Of a stretch of DNA of 5,534 bases, positions 1 through 5,534 are shown in pieces. The position numbers and the translations under genes were made by a program. The stretch is taken from the NCBI GenBank assembly GCA_009930445.1, contig RZYD01000166.1:1-5534 (forward strand), read 5' to 3'. Under the pieces are notes generated by a model. The model worked only from the letters and a program-made list of their open reading frames with translations, searched no databases and was not told the DNA's origin. This DNA is from Bacteroidia bacterium (GTDB lineage Bacteria > Bacteroidota > Bacteroidia > Bacteroidales > BM520). The number at the start of each line of letters is the position of its first letter. The first letter of the stretch is position 1.

Positions 1-819
1 CTGAGTTTTTATCATCTCCCCGAAGTTCCTGATATTAAACTCAACAGGCATCAGTACGAAAAAATCTATCAAATGGCCAAAGAACGCCAGTATTTTGAAC
101 TGGAATTTGATATCCGGAATCACTTCAGGCTAGGGCCGGTACCTTACCATACAGTAATCGGAGTTATTCCAGGAACGGAATATCCCGATGAATATGTGAT
201 GTTAGGCGGACATCTTGACGCGTATGATGTAGCCACCGGTGGAGTCGACGATGGCAATGGGGTGGCGGTAACCATGGAAGCGGCCAGACTAATAATGGAA
301 TCAGGGGCCAGACCAAAACGAACTATACTGGTGTGCCTGTGGGCCGGTGAAGAATTCGGGCTCCTGGGCTCCAGAAGCTGGATTGAACGAAATCAGGAAA
401 AACTGGACCATATCTCTAACCTCTTCAATCGCGACGGAGGACCACTTGTAACGACCAGCCTGAGCGTTACAGAAGCCCAAATGAAAGACTTTGAAAAAAT
501 TTGCGAACCCCTGAACCGCATCAACCCCGAATTCCCCTTTGAGCTTAAAACCCGCGAACCCTCCACTCGCCCTGAAAAAGCCTGGGGAACCGACAGCGGG
601 CCATTCGCTGTTGAAGGCGTACCAACCCTTGAATTCCGATGTGAAGATATAAAAGGTTATAACTTTAACTACCATGAAATCTGGCATACCGAACGCGACC
701 TCTACAATAAAAGTATTCCCGAGTACCTCGGGCACAGTGCAGTTGTTACTGCCCTCGTTGTGTTGGGTATCGCCGACCTTGACCACCTGCTCTCAAGAGA
801 AGGCCTTTTCAGGGAGTAA
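1..819 (+). CDS. M28-family zinc metallopeptidase, C-terminal part (5' end outside window)
   Basis: The frame is open from the first base and ends at TAA 817-819, giving 273 residues of a protein that begins upstream. The ATG at 73 is internal, because the codons before it read as continuous protein. The M28 di-zinc signature is visible. GGHLDAYD has its His at 211-213. VDDGNG, around 247-264, carries the bridging Asp. AGEEFGLLGS, around 343-372, carries the catalytic Glu and a Glu ligand. FNRDGG, around 427-441, supplies a further Asp. The last His ligand is probably in HEIWHT, around 673-690. M28 enzymes are amino- or carboxypeptidases. The GGHLD..D...G..DDGNG pattern and the following RPKRT resemble the carboxypeptidase Q-like subgroup, which usually carries a PA domain before or within the catalytic domain and is exported. 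The start is missing, so neither export nor a PA domain can be checked. It probably ends its own transcription unit. The family is secure; substrate and subgroup are not. Confidence 0.9.
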   Translation: MSFYHLPEVPDIKLNRHQYEKIYQMAKERQYFELEFDIRNHFRLGPVPYHTVIGVIPGTEYPDEYVMLGGHLDAYDVATGGVDDGNGVAVTMEAARLIMESGARPKRTILVCLWAGEEFGLLGSRSWIERNQEKLDHISNLFNRDGGPLVTTSLSVTEAQMKDFEKICEPLNRINPEFPFELKTREPSTRPEKAWGTDSGPFAVEGVPTLEFRCEDIKGYNFNYHEIWHTERDLYNKSIPEYLGHSAVVTALVVLGIADLDHLLSREGLFRE

Positions 820-882
820 CTAATAACAGGGAGAACCAGTCATCGTAACCCTTAAGTACTACAGTAACAACAATAATTTTCA

Positions 883-905
883 CCCGGTGAAAACGGGCAT
901 TTTTT
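883..905 (+). terminator. Possible intrinsic terminator after the M28 peptidase gene
   Basis: CCCG (883-886) can pair with CGGG (894-897) across a 7-base loop, and CAT plus a run of T (900-905) follows. The stem is only 4 bp, so termination may be weak. An overlapping alternative fold pairs TTTTCACC (877-884) with GGTGAAAA (886-893), leaving only a one-base centre. The two folds exclude each other. The position 64 bases after the peptidase stop and the T-run favour a terminator. Confidence 0.45.
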
Positions 906-906
906 A

Positions 907-914
907 TATATTTG
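907..914 (+). promoter_or_regulatory. Bacteroidota-type -7 promoter element (TAnnTTTG) before the GH31 gene
   Basis: TATATTTG fits the Bacteroidota primary sigma-factor -7 consensus TAnnTTTG at every defined position. It lies 28 bases before the GH31 start codon, so transcription would start around 918-922 with a leader of only about 20-25 bases. I see no good TTG -33 element at the expected distance; TTTC at 878-881 is the nearest approximation. A single element in A/T-rich DNA can arise by chance, but its placement just after a terminator-like hairpin and just before a gene supports it. Confidence 0.5.
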
Positions 915-942
915 CTCATAATGTTACACGAACCTTAATTAT

Positions 943-3312
943 ATGAGCACTCCTGGCAAAGCCCTCTCCGCACTCCTCATATTTTTGGTGCTATCTTCTG
1001 CAGCTTTCGCTGGAAGAAAATTTAAATCACTGGAAAAAAAAGATAACTGCGTAACCATTCAGGTAAATGATGGAAAATACATTCTTACCCCATATTCCGA
1101 TAAAATCATTCATATTGCTTTCCTGGAAAAAAAAGGAATAAACAAAGATTTTTCCTTTGCGGGAATTCTATCTCCCGGAAATGTGCGCTATCAGGTCACA
1201 GAAACCTCCGACTCCATTTTCGTGGTTACTTCCGGCGTGGCAATCCGTATGGGTAAAAAACCCTTTGGAATAAGTTATTATTATAAAAACAAAAAATTGT
1301 TGACGGAGGCACCAAATCGCAAATGCCTAACGTCTAACTTTAGTATAACCGAAGACGAAGTACTTTACGGAGGTGGCGCACGTGTACTGGGAATGAACCG
1401 TCGCGGCAACCGCCTGCAACTCTATAACCGGGCCCATTACGGATATGAAACCCGTTCGGAACTTATGAATTACACCCTGCCCCTGTTCCTCTCTTCGAAC
1501 CGCTATGCCGTACTTTTTGATAATGCATCAGCAGGCTATCTCGACCTCGACAGCCGGGGAAACAATACAGTGACCTACGAAACAGTAAGCGGAACCTTAA
1601 ATTACTACCTCATTGCCGGGGACGACTGGTATGACCTCACAAATAATTATACTACACTTACCGGGCGCCAGCCCCTTCCACCACGCTGGGCACTGGGAAA
1701 TTTCGCCAGCCGTTTCGGATATCATTCGCAAAAAGAAGTAGAGGAAACGATTGCTCTCTTTTTTGAACATTTAATCCCTGTGGAAGCAGCAATTATTGAT
1801 ATTTACTGGTTTGGAAAAGGAATTTTTGGTGCCATGGGGACACTGGCGTGGCAACGTGACAGCTTTCCGGAGCCGCAGCGTATGATAGCAAATCTGGCTG
1901 AAAAAGGAGTAAAAACCATTCTGGTTACCGAACCTTTTATTCTGACCACATCGAGCCGTTGGGAAGAGGCAGTTTCGGAAAAAGTACTGGCAACCAACGG
2001 GAAAGGCGAACCCTATACATACGATTTCTACTTTGGCAACACCGGATTGATTGATATTTTCAACCCACAGGCCCGTGACTGGTTTTGGAATATTTACCGT
2101 GAATATACGCTGCAAGGCATTGAAGGATGGTGGGGCGACCTGGGCGAACCAGAAGTACATCCTGCTGATTTACAACATATTAACGGCAGCGCCGATGAAG
2201 TACACAATGCCTATGGCCATGAATGGGCCAGTCTTATTTATAACGGCTACAAAAAAGATTTTCCCGATCGGCGACCTTTTATTCTGATGCGGGCTGGATA
2301 TGCCGGATCACAACGATACGGAATGATCCCTTGGTCAGGCGATGTGAACCGCAGTTGGGGCGGACTGGCACCACAGCCTGAAATAGCCCTCCAAATGGGC
2401 ATACAGGGCCTGGCTTATATGCATTCTGATTTGGGAGGATTTGCCGGCGGTGATACCATCGACAACGAACTTTATATCCGATGGCTTCAATACGGTGTTT
2501 TTCAACCCATCTTCCGGCCACATGCACAGGAACATATCCCCCCTGAACCGGTATTTCAAATCGATTCTACCCTGCAACATGCAAAAAATGCCATTGACCT
2601 GCGCTATAAACTCTTACCTTATAATTATACCCTGGCCTATGAAAACAGCTGTTCTGGAAAACCTCTGATGCGCCCCCTGTTTTTTGACTATCCCGATAAT
2701 AATCATCTGCTTACCTACGATTCGGCCTACTGCTGGGGGGATGCCTTTCTGGTGGCACCGGTAAAACAACCCGGAGTAAAGGAAATGAAAATATACCTCC
2801 CCGGAAACCAGCACTGGTATCATTTCTATACCGGAGAAACCTTCATGGGCGGAAGTTATGTAACAATTCCCCTCTCCATCCATGCGATCCCTGTCTTTGT
2901 TAAAGGAGGCTCCTTTATTCCCATGAATACTTCCATAGGAAATACCTCCCGGTATTCCCTACACGAGATGGAATTGCATTATTATGCCGATCCACTGGTA
3001 CCCGATGCTGCCTATACCCTCTATGATGATGACGGAACTACTCCCGATGCCGACGAAAAAGGAATTGCAACCCGCTATATTTTCAACGCTCACCACAACG
3101 ATTCGATACTCCTTATAAAAGCATCCAAAAAGGGAAAATCAGATTCTATCAATTCCATTCTTTTAACCCTCCATAACCGAGAGAAAATACCCGTTTCAGT
3201 CACCGACTCATTGGGAAGGGAAATGGAATTCCATTACAATCAAAAAGATAAAACAGTCAAAACCCGACTGTTACTCAACACCACTACCGAATGCACAATT
3301 CACTATGAATAA
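943..3312 (+). CDS. Exported glycoside hydrolase family 31 enzyme, probable oligosaccharide 4-alpha-glucosyltransferase (Agd31B type)
   Basis: This 789-residue protein has a signal peptide at residues 1-23 (hydrophobic core, then AFA before GRKF), so it is probably periplasmic. A beta-sandwich N-domain spans about 25-245. The TIM barrel, about 246-600, starts at LPPRWALGNFASRFGY. Proximal and distal beta domains follow, with the DUF5110-like LYDDDGTTPDADEKG near 693-707. The nucleophile should be Asp399 in EGWWGDLGEPE and the acid/base Asp467 in IPWSGDVNRSWGG. HSDLGGF (494-500) and RWLQYGVFQPIFRPHAQE (513-530) are further active-site segments. Common alpha-glucosidases have W-x-D-M-N-E at the nucleophile. 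The WGDLGEPE form and flanking HNAYGHEWA, GSQRYGMIPW and HIPPEPVFQ match my memory of Cellvibrio japonicus Agd31B, which transfers glucosyl units between alpha-1,4-gluco-oligosaccharides. No PA14 insert is apparent. ATG 943 is chosen because the signal peptide follows at once; there is no clear Shine-Dalgarno. Family is certain; transferase activity is inferred. Confidence 0.93.
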   Translation: MSTPGKALSALLIFLVLSSAAFAGRKFKSLEKKDNCVTIQVNDGKYILTPYSDKIIHIAFLEKKGINKDFSFAGILSPGNVRYQVTETSDSIFVVTSGVAIRMGKKPFGISYYYKNKKLLTEAPNRKCLTSNFSITEDEVLYGGGARVLGMNRRGNRLQLYNRAHYGYETRSELMNYTLPLFLSSNRYAVLFDNASAGYLDLDSRGNNTVTYETVSGTLNYYLIAGDDWYDLTNNYTTLTGRQPLPPRWALGNFASRFGYHSQKEVEETIALFFEHLIPVEAAIIDIYWFGKGIFGAMGTLAWQRDSFPEPQRMIANLAEKGVKTILVTEPFILTTSSRWEEAVSEKVLATNGKGEPYTYDFYFGNTGLIDIFNPQARDWFWNIYREYTLQGIEGWWGDLGEPEVHPADLQHINGSADEVHNAYGHEWASLIYNGYKKDFPDRRPFILMRAGYAGSQRYGMIPWSGDVNRSWGGLAPQPEIALQMGIQGLAYMHSDLGGFAGGDTIDNELYIRWLQYGVFQPIFRPHAQEHIPPEPVFQIDSTLQHAKNAIDLRYKLLPYNYTLAYENSCSGKPLMRPLFFDYPDNNHLLTYDSAYCWGDAFLVAPVKQPGVKEMKIYLPGNQHWYHFYTGETFMGGSYVTIPLSIHAIPVFVKGGSFIPMNTSIGNTSRYSLHEMELHYYADPLVPDAAYTLYDDDGTTPDADEKGIATRYIFNAHHNDSILLIKASKKGKSDSINSILLTLHNREKIPVSVTDSLGREMEFHYNQKDKTVKTRLLLNTTTECTIHYE

Positions 3313-3324
3313 ACCCAACGTTTT

Positions 3325-4266
3325 ATGAACCACCGAATTCTTCCCATCGCAATTTTTATTCTTTTTTACGCCTTTGCCATCAACGGGCAGGAAGTGCAAC
3401 TGGATACCGGTACAGGTACCCTGTATGGGACACTGGTGATTCCGGAAAACACATCCCCTGAGATACTTGTGCTGCTCCACGCTGGCTCAGGACCTACCGA
3501 TAGAGACGGCAATCAGGCATTCATGAAAAATAACAGCCTGAAACTAATAGCTCAAGCACTGGCAGAAAACGGAATTGCCTCACTGCGTTATGATAAACGA
3601 GGCATTGCTGCAAGCAGTGCGGCAATGATATCGGAAGAAACGCTGCTTTTTGAAGATTATGTTAACGATTTGCGCGCCTGGATCGAAAAAATGAGCAGAG
3701 AATACAAATTTAAATCTTTGGTAGTAGCAGGTCACAGTGAAGGCGCATTGATCGGTCTGCTGGCTTGTAGAGACAACCCACAGGTAAACCGGTACATCAG
3801 CATTGCCGGGCCGGCACGCCCAGCCGATGAATTGCTGCTTAGCCAATTAAATGATCAGGGACCCGGTGTAGCAGAAATGGTAGCACCCTATATTAATGAA
3901 TTAAAACAAGGGAATAGGATCAGCAATATTCCTGCTTCACTGAGCGCTCTTTTTAGGCCTTCGGTACAACCTTATCTGATTTCCTGGTTTCGCTACACAC
4001 CTGCCCAAGAAATTAAAAACCTGACGATCCCGGTACTTATCCTACAGGGCAACAAAGACATACAAGTAGCAGTAAGCGAAGCAGAAATGCTACACAATGC
4101 CGCGCCTGACAGCCGACTCGTTGTGATTAAAAACATGAATCACGTATTAAAAAAAATTAAAACAACGGATAAAAAAGAACAATTAAAAAACTATGGCCAG
4201 CCCAATATTCCGTTGCATAAAAAATTAACCAAAGCGATAATCCGGTTTCTACTGGAATCACAATAA
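3325..4266 (+). CDS. Exported alpha/beta-fold serine hydrolase (esterase-like)
   Basis: The 313-residue product begins with a signal peptide (residues 1-21, ending AING before QEVQL) and no lipobox Cys, so a periplasmic enzyme is expected. The catalytic triad is readable: Ser138 in the nucleophile elbow AGHSEGA, Asp245 in LQGNKD and His273 in NMNHVLK. The segment LLHAGSGPTDRDGN (50-63) would form the oxyanion region; GSGPxDRDG occurs in a group of bacterial esterase-like hydrolases that includes, from memory, Thermotoga EstD. LRYDKRG (87-93) is also typical of the fold. Residues about 165-225 form the lid or cap region, including RPSVQPYLISWF. Genome annotations often call such proteins serine aminopeptidase S33-like, but nothing here shows peptidase activity. 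It starts 12 bases after the GH31 stop, so the two are almost surely co-transcribed. It might remove acyl groups from the sugars handled by GH31, but that is only context. Fold and triad are secure; the substrate is unknown. Confidence 0.9.
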   Translation: MNHRILPIAIFILFYAFAINGQEVQLDTGTGTLYGTLVIPENTSPEILVLLHAGSGPTDRDGNQAFMKNNSLKLIAQALAENGIASLRYDKRGIAASSAAMISEETLLFEDYVNDLRAWIEKMSREYKFKSLVVAGHSEGALIGLLACRDNPQVNRYISIAGPARPADELLLSQLNDQGPGVAEMVAPYINELKQGNRISNIPASLSALFRPSVQPYLISWFRYTPAQEIKNLTIPVLILQGNKDIQVAVSEAEMLHNAAPDSRLVVIKNMNHVLKKIKTTDKKEQLKNYGQPNIPLHKKLTKAIIRFLLESQ

Positions 4267-4276
4267 AAAAACCGGA
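4241..4276 (+). repeat. 8-bp inverted repeat around the alpha/beta hydrolase stop codon
   Basis: TCCGGTTT (4241-4248) and AAACCGGA (4269-4276) are perfect reverse complements separated by 20 bases. The stop codon TAA (4264-4266) lies in the loop. There is no T-run after the right arm, so this does not look like an intrinsic terminator. It could be a weak mRNA hairpin at the operon junction, or chance. Confidence 0.3.
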
Positions 4277-4323
4277 AACAGAATACAGCGGACATTGAAT
4301 ACGATAACTGACAGCCCTGACCC

Positions 4324-5382
4324 ATGAAAAAACCATTTTTGATGCTCCTGCTGCTTTTTTCCTTGCTCGCCAACGCGCAGGAGAATTGGGCACCAACACC
4401 AGGAATAACCATCTCCAGGATACTCTATAATCCCATTACAACTCCCTACAACTATGAGGTAGCCAATGCAGTATACGATGAAATTGAACCTGTGGCGAAT
4501 TATCAACTCGGCATCTCGCTTCCCTTGAATGAAAGGTTTTCGCTTGGGTTATCCTATCGTAAACATTGGGTTATCCGTGATATTACCTATTACGAAAGTA
4601 CGCTGGAAGGAGATTCAGTATATGATGACTGGTATTCGCTCTATAAACATTACAGCAATTCAGATATTCAAATTCGAGCTTACAACCATTATTTTGGAGC
4701 GCATGCAACCTATAAAATACTCAGCAAATCGCATTTTTCATTCACCGGGGATGCAGGAATTCATTTTCTTTTTACTTCCTTTAGAGAAAACACATTTCAT
4801 CGTTATGGGGTGTATTATTATGGAGACTGGGATGATAATTTTATTGAAGTAAAAAAAATACTTCCCGGAGTAAGCCTCAGCCTTGAGGCCACCTACCTTC
4901 CCGCGAAAGATTTAGGGCTTTTCGTACGCACCACCGGCCTTTGGGGAGGAAAAACCATAAATTCGAAAAGTCTTGCTTATTTTTCGGCAGATGCAGGCGT
5001 AAGGTTCTCATTCTACAAGGATACCGCAGCATACAGCAGGCGACATACCCTAATGGCCGGTATCGGGCTTCCGTTCAGTCTCAGCTATGAACGAATTATG
5101 CTGCACAGAAAACTAATCCACTCAGCCAGAATTTTCGTCAATAATTACATCTTTTATGAAACCGTACCGGGAATTGCCTATAATATCAGAGTTGGAAAAA
5201 ACAAACATTTTCTCCTCGGTGAATTATTTGCTGTTTTTACGGAGAATATGCATACAGGAGGAGCCTTCGGGTATGTCTTTTCTGGTAAAAACGGGCTGTT
5301 CCTTCGTGCTGATTATGGCTATATGTATAACGACGACAGTTGGTTACTTAATTTGCAATTCCACGCTGGATATAGTTTTTAA
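4324..5382 (+). CDS. Exported Tyr-rich protein of unknown function, probable outer-membrane beta-barrel
   Basis: I do not recognise this 352-residue protein by name. It has a clear signal peptide (MKK, a Leu-rich core, then LANA before QENW; cleavage after residue 18). The rest has alternating polar/hydrophobic stretches typical of membrane beta-strands, for example around 59-66, 113-131, 137-151, 182-192, 216-230, 241-254, 282-292 and 339-352. It ends in HAGYSF, and a terminal Phe is common in outer-membrane barrels. About 30 residues are Tyr, roughly 9 percent. The C-terminal third (about 241-352, with PFSLSYERIM, VPGIAYNIRVGKNKHFLLGE and GLFLRADYGY) follows the rhythm of small Bacteroidota barrel proteins, in which Y-E-R is followed by a pro-barrel strand pair and G-K-x-x-H-F-x-x-x-G/E. 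Residues 84-115 are acidic and Tyr-rich and may be a surface loop. It starts 57 bases after the hydrolase gene with no promoter I can see, so co-transcription is likely. Whether it is a pore, adhesin or enzyme is unknown. Confidence 0.75.
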   Translation: MKKPFLMLLLLFSLLANAQENWAPTPGITISRILYNPITTPYNYEVANAVYDEIEPVANYQLGISLPLNERFSLGLSYRKHWVIRDITYYESTLEGDSVYDDWYSLYKHYSNSDIQIRAYNHYFGAHATYKILSKSHFSFTGDAGIHFLFTSFRENTFHRYGVYYYGDWDDNFIEVKKILPGVSLSLEATYLPAKDLGLFVRTTGLWGGKTINSKSLAYFSADAGVRFSFYKDTAAYSRRHTLMAGIGLPFSLSYERIMLHRKLIHSARIFVNNYIFYETVPGIAYNIRVGKNKHFLLGELFAVFTENMHTGGAFGYVFSGKNGLFLRADYGYMYNDDSWLLNLQFHAGYSF

Positions 5383-5383
5383 T

Positions 5384-5389
5384 AGGAAG
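5384..5389 (+). promoter_or_regulatory. Shine-Dalgarno-like AGGAAG before the last gene
   Basis: AGGAAG lies 10 bases before ATG 5400, between the barrel-protein stop and the next start. It is the only clear purine ribosome-binding-like site in the window and supports ATG 5400 as the start. Shine-Dalgarno sites are often weak or absent in Bacteroidota, so its use is likely but not certain. Confidence 0.4.
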
Positions 5390-5399
5390 AAAAAAAACA

Positions 5400-5534
5400 A
5401 TGAAACCCATCTACTTCTTACCCGGAAAACACTGCAGTTCGCTAATTAAAAAATATGAATACTTAAAATCAGAGGAAACGGTTCATATTATTGACAGATA
5501 CATTCCCAGAGGCGATGCAGCCCTTGTATTTAAT
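5400..5534 (+). CDS. Start of an unnamed gene, possibly an AraC-type transcriptional regulator (3' end outside window)
   Basis: From ATG 5400 the frame stays open to the window edge, giving 45 residues that begin MKPIYFLPGKHCSSLIKKYE. There is no signal peptide, unlike the three genes before it, so a cytoplasmic protein is expected. The order of a proline-containing opening, then LIKKYEYLKSEE, then RYIPRGDAALVFN resembles, from memory, the N-terminal domain (DUF6597 type) of Bacteroidota AraC regulators, in which a helix plus Y-x-x-x-E-S is followed by I-P-D/R-G-x-x-x-L-V-F-N. The expected C-terminal helix-turn-helix would be outside the window. It starts 17 bases after the barrel gene's stop, with an AGGAAG before it, so it is probably in the same operon. 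If it is a regulator, it may control these genes. The reading frame is reasonably secure; the family is a guess from a short piece. Confidence 0.6.
   Translation, partial: MKPIYFLPGKHCSSLIKKYEYLKSEETVHIIDRYIPRGDAALVFN

Noticed and set aside
301..786. 161-codon open frame on the - strand opposite the M28 peptidase gene
   Set aside because: The + strand frame encodes clear M28 catalytic motifs over the same bases. The antisense protein has no recognisable motif, so it is a shadow.
1771..2883. Several 64-129 codon open frames on both strands inside the GH31 gene
   Set aside because: All lie within a continuous, motif-rich GH31 frame and have low-complexity, motif-free translations.
943..3312. 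PA14 insert in the GH31 N-domain, as in xyloglucan-active alpha-xylosidases
   Set aside because: The N-domain has no extra block of about 140 residues, and the total length is accounted for by the four usual GH31 domains.
3403..3421. Repeated GGTAC units suggesting a short direct repeat
   Set aside because: They encode the Thr-Gly-Thr-Gly stretch of the alpha/beta hydrolase's first strand region; no copies occur elsewhere in the window.
4267..4323. Possible promoter in the 57-base gap before the barrel gene
   Set aside because: A TTG occurs but there is no TAnnTTTG-like -7 element at a suitable distance, so co-transcription from upstream is simpler.
5156..5449. 97-codon + strand frame overlapping the end of the barrel gene and the start of the last gene
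   Set aside because: It overlaps two better-supported frames, has no start context and its translation shows no domain. The ATG 5400 frame is preceded by AGGAAG and stays open.
1..5534. SusC/SusD pair, CRISPR array, insertion sequence, tRNA or rRNA
   Set aside because: I looked for them and saw no supporting motif or repeat. The window is almost entirely filled by five + strand genes.

Overview
The window looks like chromosomal DNA of a member of the Bacteroidota, probably a free-living or gut polysaccharide degrader. Four things suggest this. Moderate G+C is combined with A/T-rich, mostly Shine-Dalgarno-poor start regions. A TAnnTTTG-type -7 promoter element lies before the glycosidase. Signal peptides end in A-x-A or N-G followed by Q-E. 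The genes combine an exported GH31 enzyme, an exported alpha/beta hydrolase and an outer-membrane-barrel-like protein. No lower rank can be assigned from this sequence alone.

Layout: all genes are on the + strand. (1) Positions 1-819 hold the C-terminal part of a zinc-dependent M28 peptidase whose 5' end lies outside the window. (2) The 123-base gap that follows holds a small terminator-like hairpin running directly into a promoter -7 element, so a new transcription unit probably starts near 920. (3) That unit begins with an exported GH31 enzyme (943-3312). Its catalytic motifs match, from memory, the Cellvibrio japonicus Agd31B type, an oligosaccharide 4-alpha-glucosyltransferase, better than ordinary alpha-glucosidases. 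(4) An exported serine alpha/beta hydrolase follows 12 bases later (3325-4266). (5) After 57 bases comes an unrecognised, Tyr-rich, beta-strand-rich exported protein that is probably an outer-membrane barrel (4324-5382). (6) After 17 bases the first 45 codons of another gene run off the window end. It has no signal peptide and faintly resembles the N-terminal domain of AraC-type regulators.

Working together (inference): the short gaps suggest that genes 2-5 are co-transcribed. The GH31 enzyme would rearrange or trim alpha-linked gluco-oligosaccharides in the periplasm, and the alpha/beta hydrolase would cleave an ester there. The barrel protein would sit in the outer membrane, and the last gene may be a cytoplasmic regulator. 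No SusC/SusD pair is in view, so this is not a visible classical polysaccharide-utilisation locus. I found no mobile element, CRISPR array or RNA gene. The window is mostly ordinary. The points most worth following are the GH31 subtype, the unknown barrel protein and the tight terminator/promoter junction.
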